Origin: Candidatus Avipropionibacterium avicola
GTDB lineage: Bacteria; Actinomycetota; Actinomycetes; Propionibacteriales; Propionibacteriaceae
Direction of reading: 5' to 3'
Length of the DNA: 5,167 bases
Assembly: GCA_018715445.1 (NCBI GenBank)
Contig: DVLP01000237.1
Coordinates: 1 to 5,167 of the forward strand
Shown in pieces: positions 1 through 5,167 of the stretch; position 1 is the first letter of the stretch; each line of letters opens with the position of its first letter. The translations under genes were made by a program, and so were the position numbers. Under the pieces are notes generated by a model that worked only from the letters and a program-made list of their open reading frames with translations, was not told where the DNA came from and made no database searches.

Positions 1-1237
1 TCTGGTTCTCGTGGTGGTCCGTGGTGTCGGTGGCCCACCGGATCGGCTCGTACGGGATCCGCAGGGCGCGGAAGATCTCGTCGTAGAAGCCGTCCTCACC
101 GAGCAGGATGCGGTGCAGCACGGCCAGGAACTCGCCCGAGACGGCGCCCTGGATGATGCGGTGGTCATAGGTCGAGGTCAGCGTCATCACCTTCGACACC
201 GACATTTCGCTGAGCCGCTCCGGGTCCGAGCCCTGGAACTCCGGCGGGTAGTCCATCGACCCGACACCGATGATCGCGCCCTGACCGTTCATCAGGCGGG
301 CGACCGAGTGGTTGGTGCCGATGGTGCCCGGGTTGGTCAGCGTGATGGTGGTGCCGGCGAAGTCGTCGAGGGTGAGCTTGTTGTTGCGCGCCCGGCGCAC
401 GACGTCCTCGTAGGCCGCCCAGAACTGGGCGAAGTCGAGGTCCTCGCAGGCCTTGATGTTGGGTACCAGCAACTGGCGGGTGCCGTCCGGCTTGGCCATG
501 TCGATGGCCAGACCGAGGTTCACGTGCTCAGGGATCACCAGGTTCGGCTTGCCGTCGACCTCGGCGTAGCCATTGTTCATCGCGGGCACCTTCGCCAGCG
601 CCTTGACCATGGCGTAGCCGATCAGGTGGGTGTAGGACACCTTCCCGCCGCGGGCCCGCTTGAGGTGGTTGTTGATCACCACGCGCTGGTCGATGACCAG
701 CTTCACCGGTAGGGAACGGACGCTGGTCGCGGTCGGGATCGACAGCGAGAGGTCCATGTTCTTCGCGGTGCGCAGGGCCGGGCCCTTGAGGACCTTGTTC
801 TCCGTGGTGTCGGGAGAGGTCTCCGGACGCACCGACGGGTTCGGCGGATCGGCCGGGACGCCGCCACTGGTGCCGGGCTTGGTGGGCCGGGCCTCCTTGA
901 CCTCATGGGGCTTCTCGACGGTCGGCTTGCGCCGGGTCGACGGCTGGGGGGCCTGCGACGGGGTAGGGGCGCCCTCGGCCTTGGGGGCCGGTGCGGGACC
1001 GGCGGTGTTGGGGCTCGCAGCCGGCGCGGGGGCAGGCTTCTTCTTGGCCGCAGCCGGCGCGGGGGAGGTGCCCTCCGGCGTGCCGGCGCCGTGCTTGTCG
1101 AAGTAGTCGCGCCAGCTCGGGTCCACCGACGACGGGTCCGCCCGGTACTTGTCGTACATCTCCTCGATGAGCCAGTCGTTCGGACCGAAGTCGACTGCTT
1201 CCGAAGCACCGGGTGTTCTTGGCTCGGGCGCCACCAT
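1..1237 (-). CDS. kgd: Multifunctional 2-oxoglutarate metabolism enzyme (Kgd/OdhA/SucA type), N-terminal part, truncated by window edge
   Basis: This encodes the first 412 residues of the actinobacterial thiamine-diphosphate enzyme that decarboxylates 2-oxoglutarate in the TCA cycle and, with E2/E3 partners, makes succinyl-CoA. Residues 19-46 ([10 protein letters not shown]...VDPSWRDYF) match the conserved N-terminal E1 segment. Residues 47-148 form a Pro/Ala/Lys-rich linker. From about residue 150 a catalytic E2-type acyltransferase domain follows, with PTATSVR at 168-174, the [12 protein letters not shown] and LTNPGTIGT blocks, and HRIIQG at 359-364. Canonical E2 enzymes have Asp in the HRxxDG motif; here it is Gln, as I recall for mycobacterial Kgd. 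No lipoyl domain is present, which is normal for this fusion. The sequence then runs into the E1 part ([11 protein letters not shown]) and leaves the window. The start is ATG at 1237, with GGAAG five bases upstream; an in-frame GTG directly follows and is an alternative. The family identification is firm; the thiamine-diphosphate-binding part cannot be seen here. Confidence 0.96.
   Translation of the reverse strand, partial: MVAPEPRTPGASEAVDFGPNDWLIEEMYDKYRADPSSVDPSWRDYFDKHGAGTPEGTSPAPAAAKKKPAPAPAASPNTAGPAPAPKAEGAPTPSQAPQPSTRRKPTVEKPHEVKEARPTKPGTSGGVPADPPNPSVRPETSPDTTENKVLKGPALRTAKNMDLSLSIPTATSVRSLPVKLVIDQRVVINNHLKRARGGKVSYTHLIGYAMVKALAKVPAMNNGYAEVDGKPNLVIPEHVNLGLAIDMAKPDGTRQLLVPNIKACEDLDFAQFWAAYEDVVRRARNNKLTLDDFAGTTITLTNPGTIGTNHSVARLMNGQGAIIGVGSMDYPPEFQGSDPERLSEMSVSKVMTLTSTYDHRIIQGAVSGEFLAVLHRILLGEDGFYDEIFRALRIPYEPIRWATDTTDHHENQ
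1016..1065 (-). repeat. 17-bp direct repeat, 33-bp period, in the kgd linker
   Basis: The sequence cgcagccggcgcggggg occurs perfectly at 1016-1032 and 1049-1065. The period is 33 bp (11 codons), so both copies are read in the same frame and encode the PAPAA elements on either side of the KKK stretch (about residues 58-74 of the Kgd product). It looks like a small internal duplication that lengthened the flexible linker between the N-terminal E1 segment and the E2-like domain. Confidence 0.8.
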
Positions 1238-1238
1238 T

Positions 1239-1325
1239 CCTACTTCCGTGGTCAGGTCTCACATGTGGTGGGGACTGATCCCCCGACAGACTCCTAGGCT
1301 ACCCAACAGCGCAGACCACTGTCGC
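1239..1325 (-). promoter_or_regulatory. Candidate kgd promoter, leader and ribosome binding site
   Basis: On the minus strand there is a -10-like TAGCCT (1296-1301), 18 bp downstream of a -35-like GCGACA (1320-1325). A start near 1289 would give a leader of about 50 nt. That leader contains a perfect 5-bp inverted repeat GGGGA-TCAG-TCCCC (1270-1283), then the palindrome CACATGTG (1260-1267) over the kinase stop codon, then GGAAG five bases before the kgd ATG. The promoter boxes are imperfect (4 of 6 for the -35), and most of the region is also read as the kinase C-terminus. This is a pattern-based inference; the ribosome binding site is the most secure part. Confidence 0.35.
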
Positions 1326-2308
1326 GCTGGTCCCCCCGTGTCTCCTCCCGGGTCTGCCTGTGTCCGGCCACCTCGACCGGTCAGGGCCAGCCAGAGGGCA
1401 CCGGCCAGTCCGTCGCCGGCCTCGTGGACGGCGGCGAATCCGGCCTCCTGCAGCCGGTGGCGCACCGGTTCGGCGAGTGGTCCGGACCCGGTCACCAGGG
1501 ATCCGGCGAGCACGATCGCCAGGTCGCTGCGACCGTCGGCCAGGTCGACCAGACGGCGGCTCACCAGTGCCGCGGCGCGATCCAGAATGTCGGCGGCGGC
1601 CGGGTCCGGCAGCGCATCGGAAACCAACCGGGCCAGCACCGAGAGCTCGCGTGGGCCGCGCCGGTAGCACTCGGCGATGGTGTCGGCGGCCCCGGTGGTG
1701 CCCAACGTGGTCAGCACCGATCGGGTCAGCGGCCCGGGATCGGTCCCGTGCTCCAGCTCCCGCAGGCTGGCCCGTACGGCTTCGCGACCCAGCCACCAGC
1801 CCGACCCCTCGTCGCCCAGCAACCATCCCCAGCCGTCACGCCGGGCGAGCTGGTCGCCGTCGCGGATCTCCATCGCGCCCGAGCCGGTGCCGGCGATGGT
1901 GACCAGCCCATGGGAGTGCCAGGTGCCCGAGGAGTAGGCGACCGCGAAGTCGGAGACGAGGCGGACGTCGTAGCTGTGGTCCGGACCGAAGACCTCGTCG
2001 CGGAACCGGGCGGCCGTCTCGTGATCGAGTGTGCTGACTCCTGCGAGGCCGACGGTGGCTGCCACAATGGGCTGGTCGGAGGAACCGTCGAGGCGTGTGG
2101 CTGCGGCCTTGCGTGCCTCGGTGACCACGTCCCGTACGGTGGCGACACTGGCGGACAGACCCACGGCGGCCGGATTGCCCGGCCCGCCGGTCGCGGTGGC
2201 GACCACCTCGCCCGAGGTGGTGGCCAGGGCGATGCGGGTCGAGGTGCCACCGATGTCCGCCCCCAGGACCAGTTCGAGCGCTGCGGTCGCGATCGGGTAG
2301 GAAGTCAC
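1259..2308 (-). CDS. BadF/BadG/BcrA/BcrD-family sugar kinase, probable N-acetylglucosamine kinase
   Basis: The predicted 349-residue cytoplasmic kinase has the actin-like ATPase (ASKHA) fold. Phosphate-1 motif GADIGGT lies at 16-22, GLAGVS at 87-92, SDFAVAYSSG at 119-128 with likely catalytic base Asp120, phosphate-2 motif IAGTGSG at 138-144, GWGWLLGDEGSGWWLG at 159-174, and the adenosine motif AGSLVTGSG at 268-276. The WGWLLGDEGS block resembles eukaryotic and bacterial N-acetylglucosamine kinases, so ATP-dependent phosphorylation of GlcNAc or a related amino sugar is the best guess, supported by the divergent NgcE-like gene. The family also holds glucosamine kinases and 2-hydroxyacyl-CoA dehydratase activators; the latter need an Fe-S cluster motif that is absent. 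The chosen start is GTG 2308; an in-frame GTG at 2332 adds eight residues, and an ATG at 2572 would run antisense through ngcE. No clear ribosome binding site precedes either GTG. The tail after about residue 310 looks unconserved and overlaps the likely kgd control region. Confidence 0.85.
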   Translation of the reverse strand: MTSYPIATAALELVLGADIGGTSTRIALATTSGEVVATATGGPGNPAAVGLSASVATVRDVVTEARKAAATRLDGSSDQPIVAATVGLAGVSTLDHETAARFRDEVFGPDHSYDVRLVSDFAVAYSSGTWHSHGLVTIAGTGSGAMEIRDGDQLARRDGWGWLLGDEGSGWWLGREAVRASLRELEHGTDPGPLTRSVLTTLGTTGAADTIAECYRRGPRELSVLARLVSDALPDPAAADILDRAAALVSRRLVDLADGRSDLAIVLAGSLVTGSGPLAEPVRHRLQEAGFAAVHEAGDGLAGALWLALTGRGGRTQADPGGDTGGPARQWSALLGSLGVCRGISPHHM

Positions 2309-2363
2309 TTGCCGATCATGACCGCTGGCCACCGATTTGGCCACATCGTCCGAGGAGACACGC
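2309..2363. promoter_or_regulatory. Divergent control region between the sugar kinase and ngcE, with TGGCCA dyad
   Basis: This 55-bp region separates two divergent start codons. It holds two copies of the palindrome TGGCCA at 2326-2331 and 2338-2343, six bases apart, so the whole 18-bp block is a dyad. An overlapping CGAT/ATCG inverted repeat lies at 2333-2336 and 2345-2348. On the minus strand the second TGGCCA sits 17 bp before CATGAT (2315-2320), which could serve as weak -35/-10 boxes (each 4 of 6). Transcription would then begin at about the kinase GTG, giving a leaderless mRNA. The dyad loosely resembles GntR-type operators such as the DasR site, but it does not match the DasR consensus as I remember it. 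Its role as an operator is inference. Confidence 0.4.
2352..2357 (+). promoter_or_regulatory. Ribosome binding site of ngcE (GAGGAG)
   Basis: GAGGAG lies six bases before the ATG at 2364 and is the strongest Shine-Dalgarno sequence around this gene. It decides the start: the upstream in-frame ATG at 2337 would add nine residues ahead of the twin-arginine signal and has no such site. Confidence 0.8.
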
Positions 2364-3788
2364 ATGGCAGACCGCCCCACCATCGGGCGTCGCACCCTGA
2401 TGGGCCGGACGGCCCTGGGCAGTGCGGTCGTGGCCCTGGGAGGCGTCGCTGCCTGCACCCCGCAGGACCCGGACGACCCGGTGCCGCCCTCGACCCCGGC
2501 CTCCAGCCCGCCCGCCGACGAGAACCCCTTCGAGGTGGAGCGCGACCAGGTCGTCGAGCTGGTGGCCTTCACCGGCCGCTACCGGATCGCCCCCTTCGAG
2601 GCGCTGGGCGAGATCTACACCGACCAGTGGGGGCCGGGCCTGCGGGTCGAGGAGGCGGCGAAGGTGACCTCCACGCTGCAGCCCCGCTTCGAGGAGCAGA
2701 GCCCGCCCGACGTGTTCGTCAACGGTGGGTCGGAGTCGCTGCCGCTGACCGAGCTGGTCGGGCAGGGGGCGTTGACCGACCTGGGCCCGTTGCTGGACGC
2801 CCGGACCGTCGACGACGAGGACGTACGGATCCGCGACCTGTTGCGACCCGAGGCGATCGAGGCCGGGACCGTCGACGGCACCGTGGTCGAGCTGCACTAC
2901 GCGTTGGCGGTCTGGGGCCTGTGGCACTCGAAGGGCTTGTTCGAGCACCACGACTGGGAACCGGCCAGCACGATGGACGCGTTCATGACCCTGTGCGAGC
3001 AGATCGCCTCGACGACCTCCCAGCCACCCCTGGTGCACGGGGGCCTCCACGCCGAGACGATGGCCACCCTGATCTGCCACCAGGCGATCAAGCAGGGCGG
3101 CCAGGACGTGCTGCTCAAGCTGGACAACCTCGACCCGGACGCCTGGACCCAGGATGCGGTCTTCGCCACGGTGAAGCGATGGGAGGAGATCGCCGCCGAG
3201 GGGTGGATCCACCCGGACTCGGCGACCCTGGACGCCGTCGAGGCCGAGCAGCGCTGGCTGGCAGGGGAGGCCGCGCTGGTGCCGGGCGGGTCCTGGTTGG
3301 AGTCCGAGGTCGGTGGCATCCCCGAAGGCATCACGGCCGCCTTCAGCCCGCTGCCGTCGCTGGACGCCACCGACGAACTGCCGTACGAAGCGCTCGGCAC
3401 CGATCCCGGTCTGCCGTTCTCGGTCCCGGAGCAGGCGTCGAACCGGAACGGTGGCCTGGAGTTCCTGCGGATGGCGCTCAGCGAGGACGGGGTGCGGGCC
3501 TTCCAGCAGGCCACCGGTGCGGTCTGCACCGTGATCGACGCGGCGGACCAGGTCGAGGACCCCTCCGCTGTGCTCTCCTCAGTCCTGGAGGCCGTCGACG
3601 CGGCCGGGGATGACCTGTTCGACCTGCGCTGCCTGCGGTGGTACGGCGAGCTGCGGACCGCCGCTCGCGACACCACCCGACGGCTGTTGTCCGGTGAGGC
3701 GACGACCGACCAGTTCGTGGCCACCATGCAACGCGCCACCGATCGGGTGGCGGGCGACCCTCAGGTCACGAAGTTCCGCCGGACCTGA
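2364..3788 (+). CDS. ngcE: Carbohydrate ABC transporter solute-binding lipoprotein, NgcE type (N-acetylglucosamine/chitobiose)
   Basis: The 474-residue product is a predicted lipid-anchored extracytoplasmic binding protein that would deliver sugars to an ABC importer. Residues 1-31 form a lipoprotein signal: twin arginines at 9-10 (GRRTLMG), a hydrophobic stretch 16-30, and lipobox GVAAC with Cys31. A Pro/Asp-rich spacer (32-52) follows, as is usual for anchored binding proteins. The mature part resembles Streptomyces NgcE from memory: TLQPRF 104-109, PPDVFVN 114-120, GALTDLGPLLD 135-145, LRPEAIEAGTVDG 160-172, FEHHDWEP 193-200, VPGGSWLESE 306-315, and a C-terminal VTKFRR 468-473. NgcE binds GlcNAc and N,N'-diacetylchitobiose, and the adjacent kinase fits that role, but the true ligand cannot be read from sequence. 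No permease genes follow; the next gene is convergent and overlaps this 3' end by 23 bp. The family call is strong; the substrate is moderately sure. Confidence 0.87.
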   Translation: MADRPTIGRRTLMGRTALGSAVVALGGVAACTPQDPDDPVPPSTPASSPPADENPFEVERDQVVELVAFTGRYRIAPFEALGEIYTDQWGPGLRVEEAAKVTSTLQPRFEEQSPPDVFVNGGSESLPLTELVGQGALTDLGPLLDARTVDDEDVRIRDLLRPEAIEAGTVDGTVVELHYALAVWGLWHSKGLFEHHDWEPASTMDAFMTLCEQIASTTSQPPLVHGGLHAETMATLICHQAIKQGGQDVLLKLDNLDPDAWTQDAVFATVKRWEEIAAEGWIHPDSATLDAVEAEQRWLAGEAALVPGGSWLESEVGGIPEGITAAFSPLPSLDATDELPYEALGTDPGLPFSVPEQASNRNGGLEFLRMALSEDGVRAFQQATGAVCTVIDAADQVEDPSAVLSSVLEAVDAAGDDLFDLRCLRWYGELRTAARDTTRRLLSGEATTDQFVATMQRATDRVAGDPQVTKFRRT

Positions 3789-5160
3789 CGTCCCCCGAGC
3801 CCTTGGTCACGACCCCCGAGCTCGTCGAGGGGCGCACCGCCAGCACGACGGTCACCACGGTCAGCACGACCAACCCGAGGTTGCGGACAGCGAGCACCAC
3901 CGTGGCGCCGAGCAGCAGCCCGGGGTCCACCGGCTGACCGGGAGCAGTGGTCAGCGGGGGATAGCAGATCGGGTAGAGCAGATGGGTGGCGACGCCCAGG
4001 CCGATCACCGACCACGCGATTGCTGAACTCGTCCGCGCCCGCCGCCGGGCCGCACGGTCCCCGGTCCCGGAGTTCAGCAGCAGGCAGGCGACCGGTCCGG
4101 CCAGCCACAGCATGTACTGGGTGGAGAAAGTCTTGTTGGTCACGATCAGCACCAGCAACATCGCCAGGGCCAGCATCGCGATCCGCCACGACACCTCGGG
4201 TGCGCCCGGGCGCTGCGCGGCCGTCCGCAGTTGCCAGACCAGCAGCCCGGCCAGGGCGACGATCAGCAGTCCACCCACCGCGGTCGCCACCGAGGCGACC
4301 TGCAGCAGTGACTCCCGGCCGGGGCCGGACAGGATCTCGAAGGCGTTGTACTGCGAGAGCTCGATCGGCCACTGGTCGGGATCGGCCAACCGCGCCACCA
4401 TCAGCGGCGTCGCCACGATGGACTCGATCTGCAGGCCGCGGTCGGACTGCCAGGTCAGCGGTGAGACCAGCCGGTCCCAACCGCCCTGCACCAGGCTGAT
4501 GCCGGCCAGCACCACTCCGGTCGCGGCGAAGGCGACGGTGGTCCACAGTCGCGCCCGGCCGGGACGCGGCAGCAGGGCCAACCAGGTGACCGCCGGCCAC
4601 AACTTGGTGGCGGCCCCGATCGCGGCCAGGGCGCCGGCGAGCTTGGGGTGGGTCGCCGACAGGATCAGGGCACCACCGACCAGGACGGCCGGCAGCATGT
4701 CGAAGCGCAACCAGCACAGCGGTCCGAGGACCAGGGCGAAAACCAACCAGAAGTCGATGGCGGCACTGCGCCGACGCCCGGAGGCACGCCACAGCAGCCA
4801 CGTGAAGCCGGCATCGAGCGCCGCCATCAGCACGACGAAGCCGAGGGCGTAGAGCTGGGGACTGCCGAAGCTGAGCAGGTCGGGCAGTTGCAGCGCCCAC
4901 ACGGCCGGCACCGGGTACTCCAACATCACCGAGCCGATCCCGCCGTCGGCCAGGGCCCGCAACTTTTCCTCGTAGTAGAACGGGTCGTTGTGGGCCCAGT
5001 TCTCCGCTGGGGTGATGATGAGCAGCATCATCAGCGCTCGCGAGACGATCCAGGCCAGACCGAGGCGGGCCGTCGGTCCCAGACCGGCGAACCACCGGGG
5101 TCGGGTCATCCTGCCCAGCACCTCGGTCGTGGTGGCGTCGGTGTCGAGGTCAGCAGGCAC
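3766..5160 (-). CDS. Polytopic membrane glycosyltransferase, GT87 (DUF2029) type
   Basis: This is a 464-residue integral membrane protein with roughly ten to twelve hydrophobic segments, for example at 31-50, 103-123, 173-197, 207-225, 289-310, 326-343, 379-397 and 413-443. It has the layout of GT-C enzymes that use polyprenyl-phosphate sugars on the outer face of the membrane. Family-like features are an acidic first outside loop (NDPFYYEE at 58-65), LRFDMLPA 151-158, ATKLWP 184-189, RGLQIES 241-247 and NKTFSTQYMLWLAGP 342-356. Related actinobacterial enzymes include mannosyltransferases and arabinosyltransferases for cell-envelope glycolipids; donor and acceptor here are unknown. The start is uncertain: GTG 5160 is near the window edge, ATG 5109 (residue 18) is an alternative, and the frame stays open to the edge, so the gene could begin further right. 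The C-terminal tail after 443 is polar and probably cytoplasmic. It overlaps the end of ngcE tail to tail, and no functional link with that gene is evident. Confidence 0.83.
   Translation of the reverse strand: MPADLDTDATTTEVLGRMTRPRWFAGLGPTARLGLAWIVSRALMMLLIITPAENWAHNDPFYYEEKLRALADGGIGSVMLEYPVPAVWALQLPDLLSFGSPQLYALGFVVLMAALDAGFTWLLWRASGRRRSAAIDFWLVFALVLGPLCWLRFDMLPAVLVGGALILSATHPKLAGALAAIGAATKLWPAVTWLALLPRPGRARLWTTVAFAATGVVLAGISLVQGGWDRLVSPLTWQSDRGLQIESIVATPLMVARLADPDQWPIELSQYNAFEILSGPGRESLLQVASVATAVGGLLIVALAGLLVWQLRTAAQRPGAPEVSWRIAMLALAMLLVLIVTNKTFSTQYMLWLAGPVACLLLNSGTGDRAARRRARTSSAIAWSVIGLGVATHLLYPICYPPLTTAPGQPVDPGLLLGATVVLAVRNLGLVVLTVVTVVLAVRPSTSSGVVTKGSGDVRSGGTS
3814..3832 (+). terminator. 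Possible weak hairpin downstream of ngcE
   Basis: CCCC-CGA pairs with TCG-A-GGGG around a five-base loop, with one bulged A, beginning 26 bases after the ngcE stop. It has no following T-run and lies inside the coding region for the GT87 protein's polar tail. It may slow or end ngcE transcription, but it may equally be a chance GC-rich structure. Confidence 0.2.
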
Positions 5161-5167
5161 GCGCCAT

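Noticed and set aside
11..712. A 233-codon plus-strand open frame at the left edge
   Set aside because: It is antisense to the strongly recognisable E2-like domain of kgd, and its Val/Arg/His-rich sequence matches nothing I know.
2316..3212. A 298-codon minus-strand open frame
   Set aside because: It is antisense to ngcE and reflects codon bias of the true gene; no ribosome binding site or domain is seen.
1424..3613. A 729-codon open frame on the plus strand across the kinase and into ngcE
   Set aside because: It is antisense to the motif-rich kinase and then out of frame with ngcE. Its product is Arg/Gly-rich with no recognisable domain, typical of spurious frames in GC-rich DNA.
3792..3821. 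Repeated cccccgagc just after ngcE
   Set aside because: Two 9-base copies within GC-rich coding DNA for a Ser/Gly-rich tail are likely chance or codon repetition.
3986..4852. A 288-codon plus-strand open frame
   Set aside because: It is antisense to the membrane glycosyltransferase, whose frame carries clear hydrophobic segments and family motifs. The antisense product is low-complexity.
3761..5095. A 444-codon minus-strand open frame parallel to the glycosyltransferase
   Set aside because: It lies in another frame of the same strand and encodes an Arg/Gly/Asp-rich product without membrane segments. The 3766-5160 frame is clearly the real one.
5147..5167. Short ATG-led frame starting at the right edge
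   Set aside because: ATG at 5167 reads only five codons before TGA. It could be a tiny leader peptide overlapping the glycosyltransferase GTG, but nothing supports that.

Overview
The window is GC-rich, strongly biased to G/C at third codon positions and densely coding. It looks like the chromosome of an actinomycete (Actinomycetota). The clearest taxonomic evidence is the 2-oxoglutarate dehydrogenase-type gene. It has the actinobacterial layout, with an E2-like acyltransferase domain fused in front of the E1 part and a Pro/Ala-rich linker, as in mycobacterial Kgd and corynebacterial OdhA. I cannot name the genus; a member of Propionibacteriales is only a guess.

Layout, left to right: (1) bases 1-1237, minus strand, the first 412 codons of kgd, cut by the window edge. 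(2) 1259-2308, minus strand, a BadF/BadG-type sugar kinase that resembles N-acetylglucosamine kinases and ends 21 bp before kgd. (3) A 55-bp divergent intergenic region with two palindromic TGGCCA boxes. (4) 2364-3788, plus strand, a lipoprotein solute-binding protein of the NgcE type (N-acetylglucosamine/chitobiose uptake). (5) 3766-5160, minus strand, a polytopic membrane glycosyltransferase of the GT87 (DUF2029) type, whose 3' end overlaps the end of the binding-protein gene by 23 bp.

The most coherent biology is the divergent pair in the middle. A binding protein for amino sugars and a cytoplasmic kinase likely to phosphorylate the imported amino sugar share one short control region. The usual permease genes (ngcF, ngcG) are absent: the gene following the binding protein is convergent and encodes a glycosyltransferase. 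If this binding protein works in ABC transport, its permeases and ATPase must be encoded elsewhere.

I see no mobile element, CRISPR array, tRNA or rRNA, and no stretch over 60 bp without a gene. I found no convincing new biological system. The points that deserve a second look are the orphan NgcE/kinase pair, its putative operator, and a probable kgd promoter lying inside the 3' end of the kinase reading frame.
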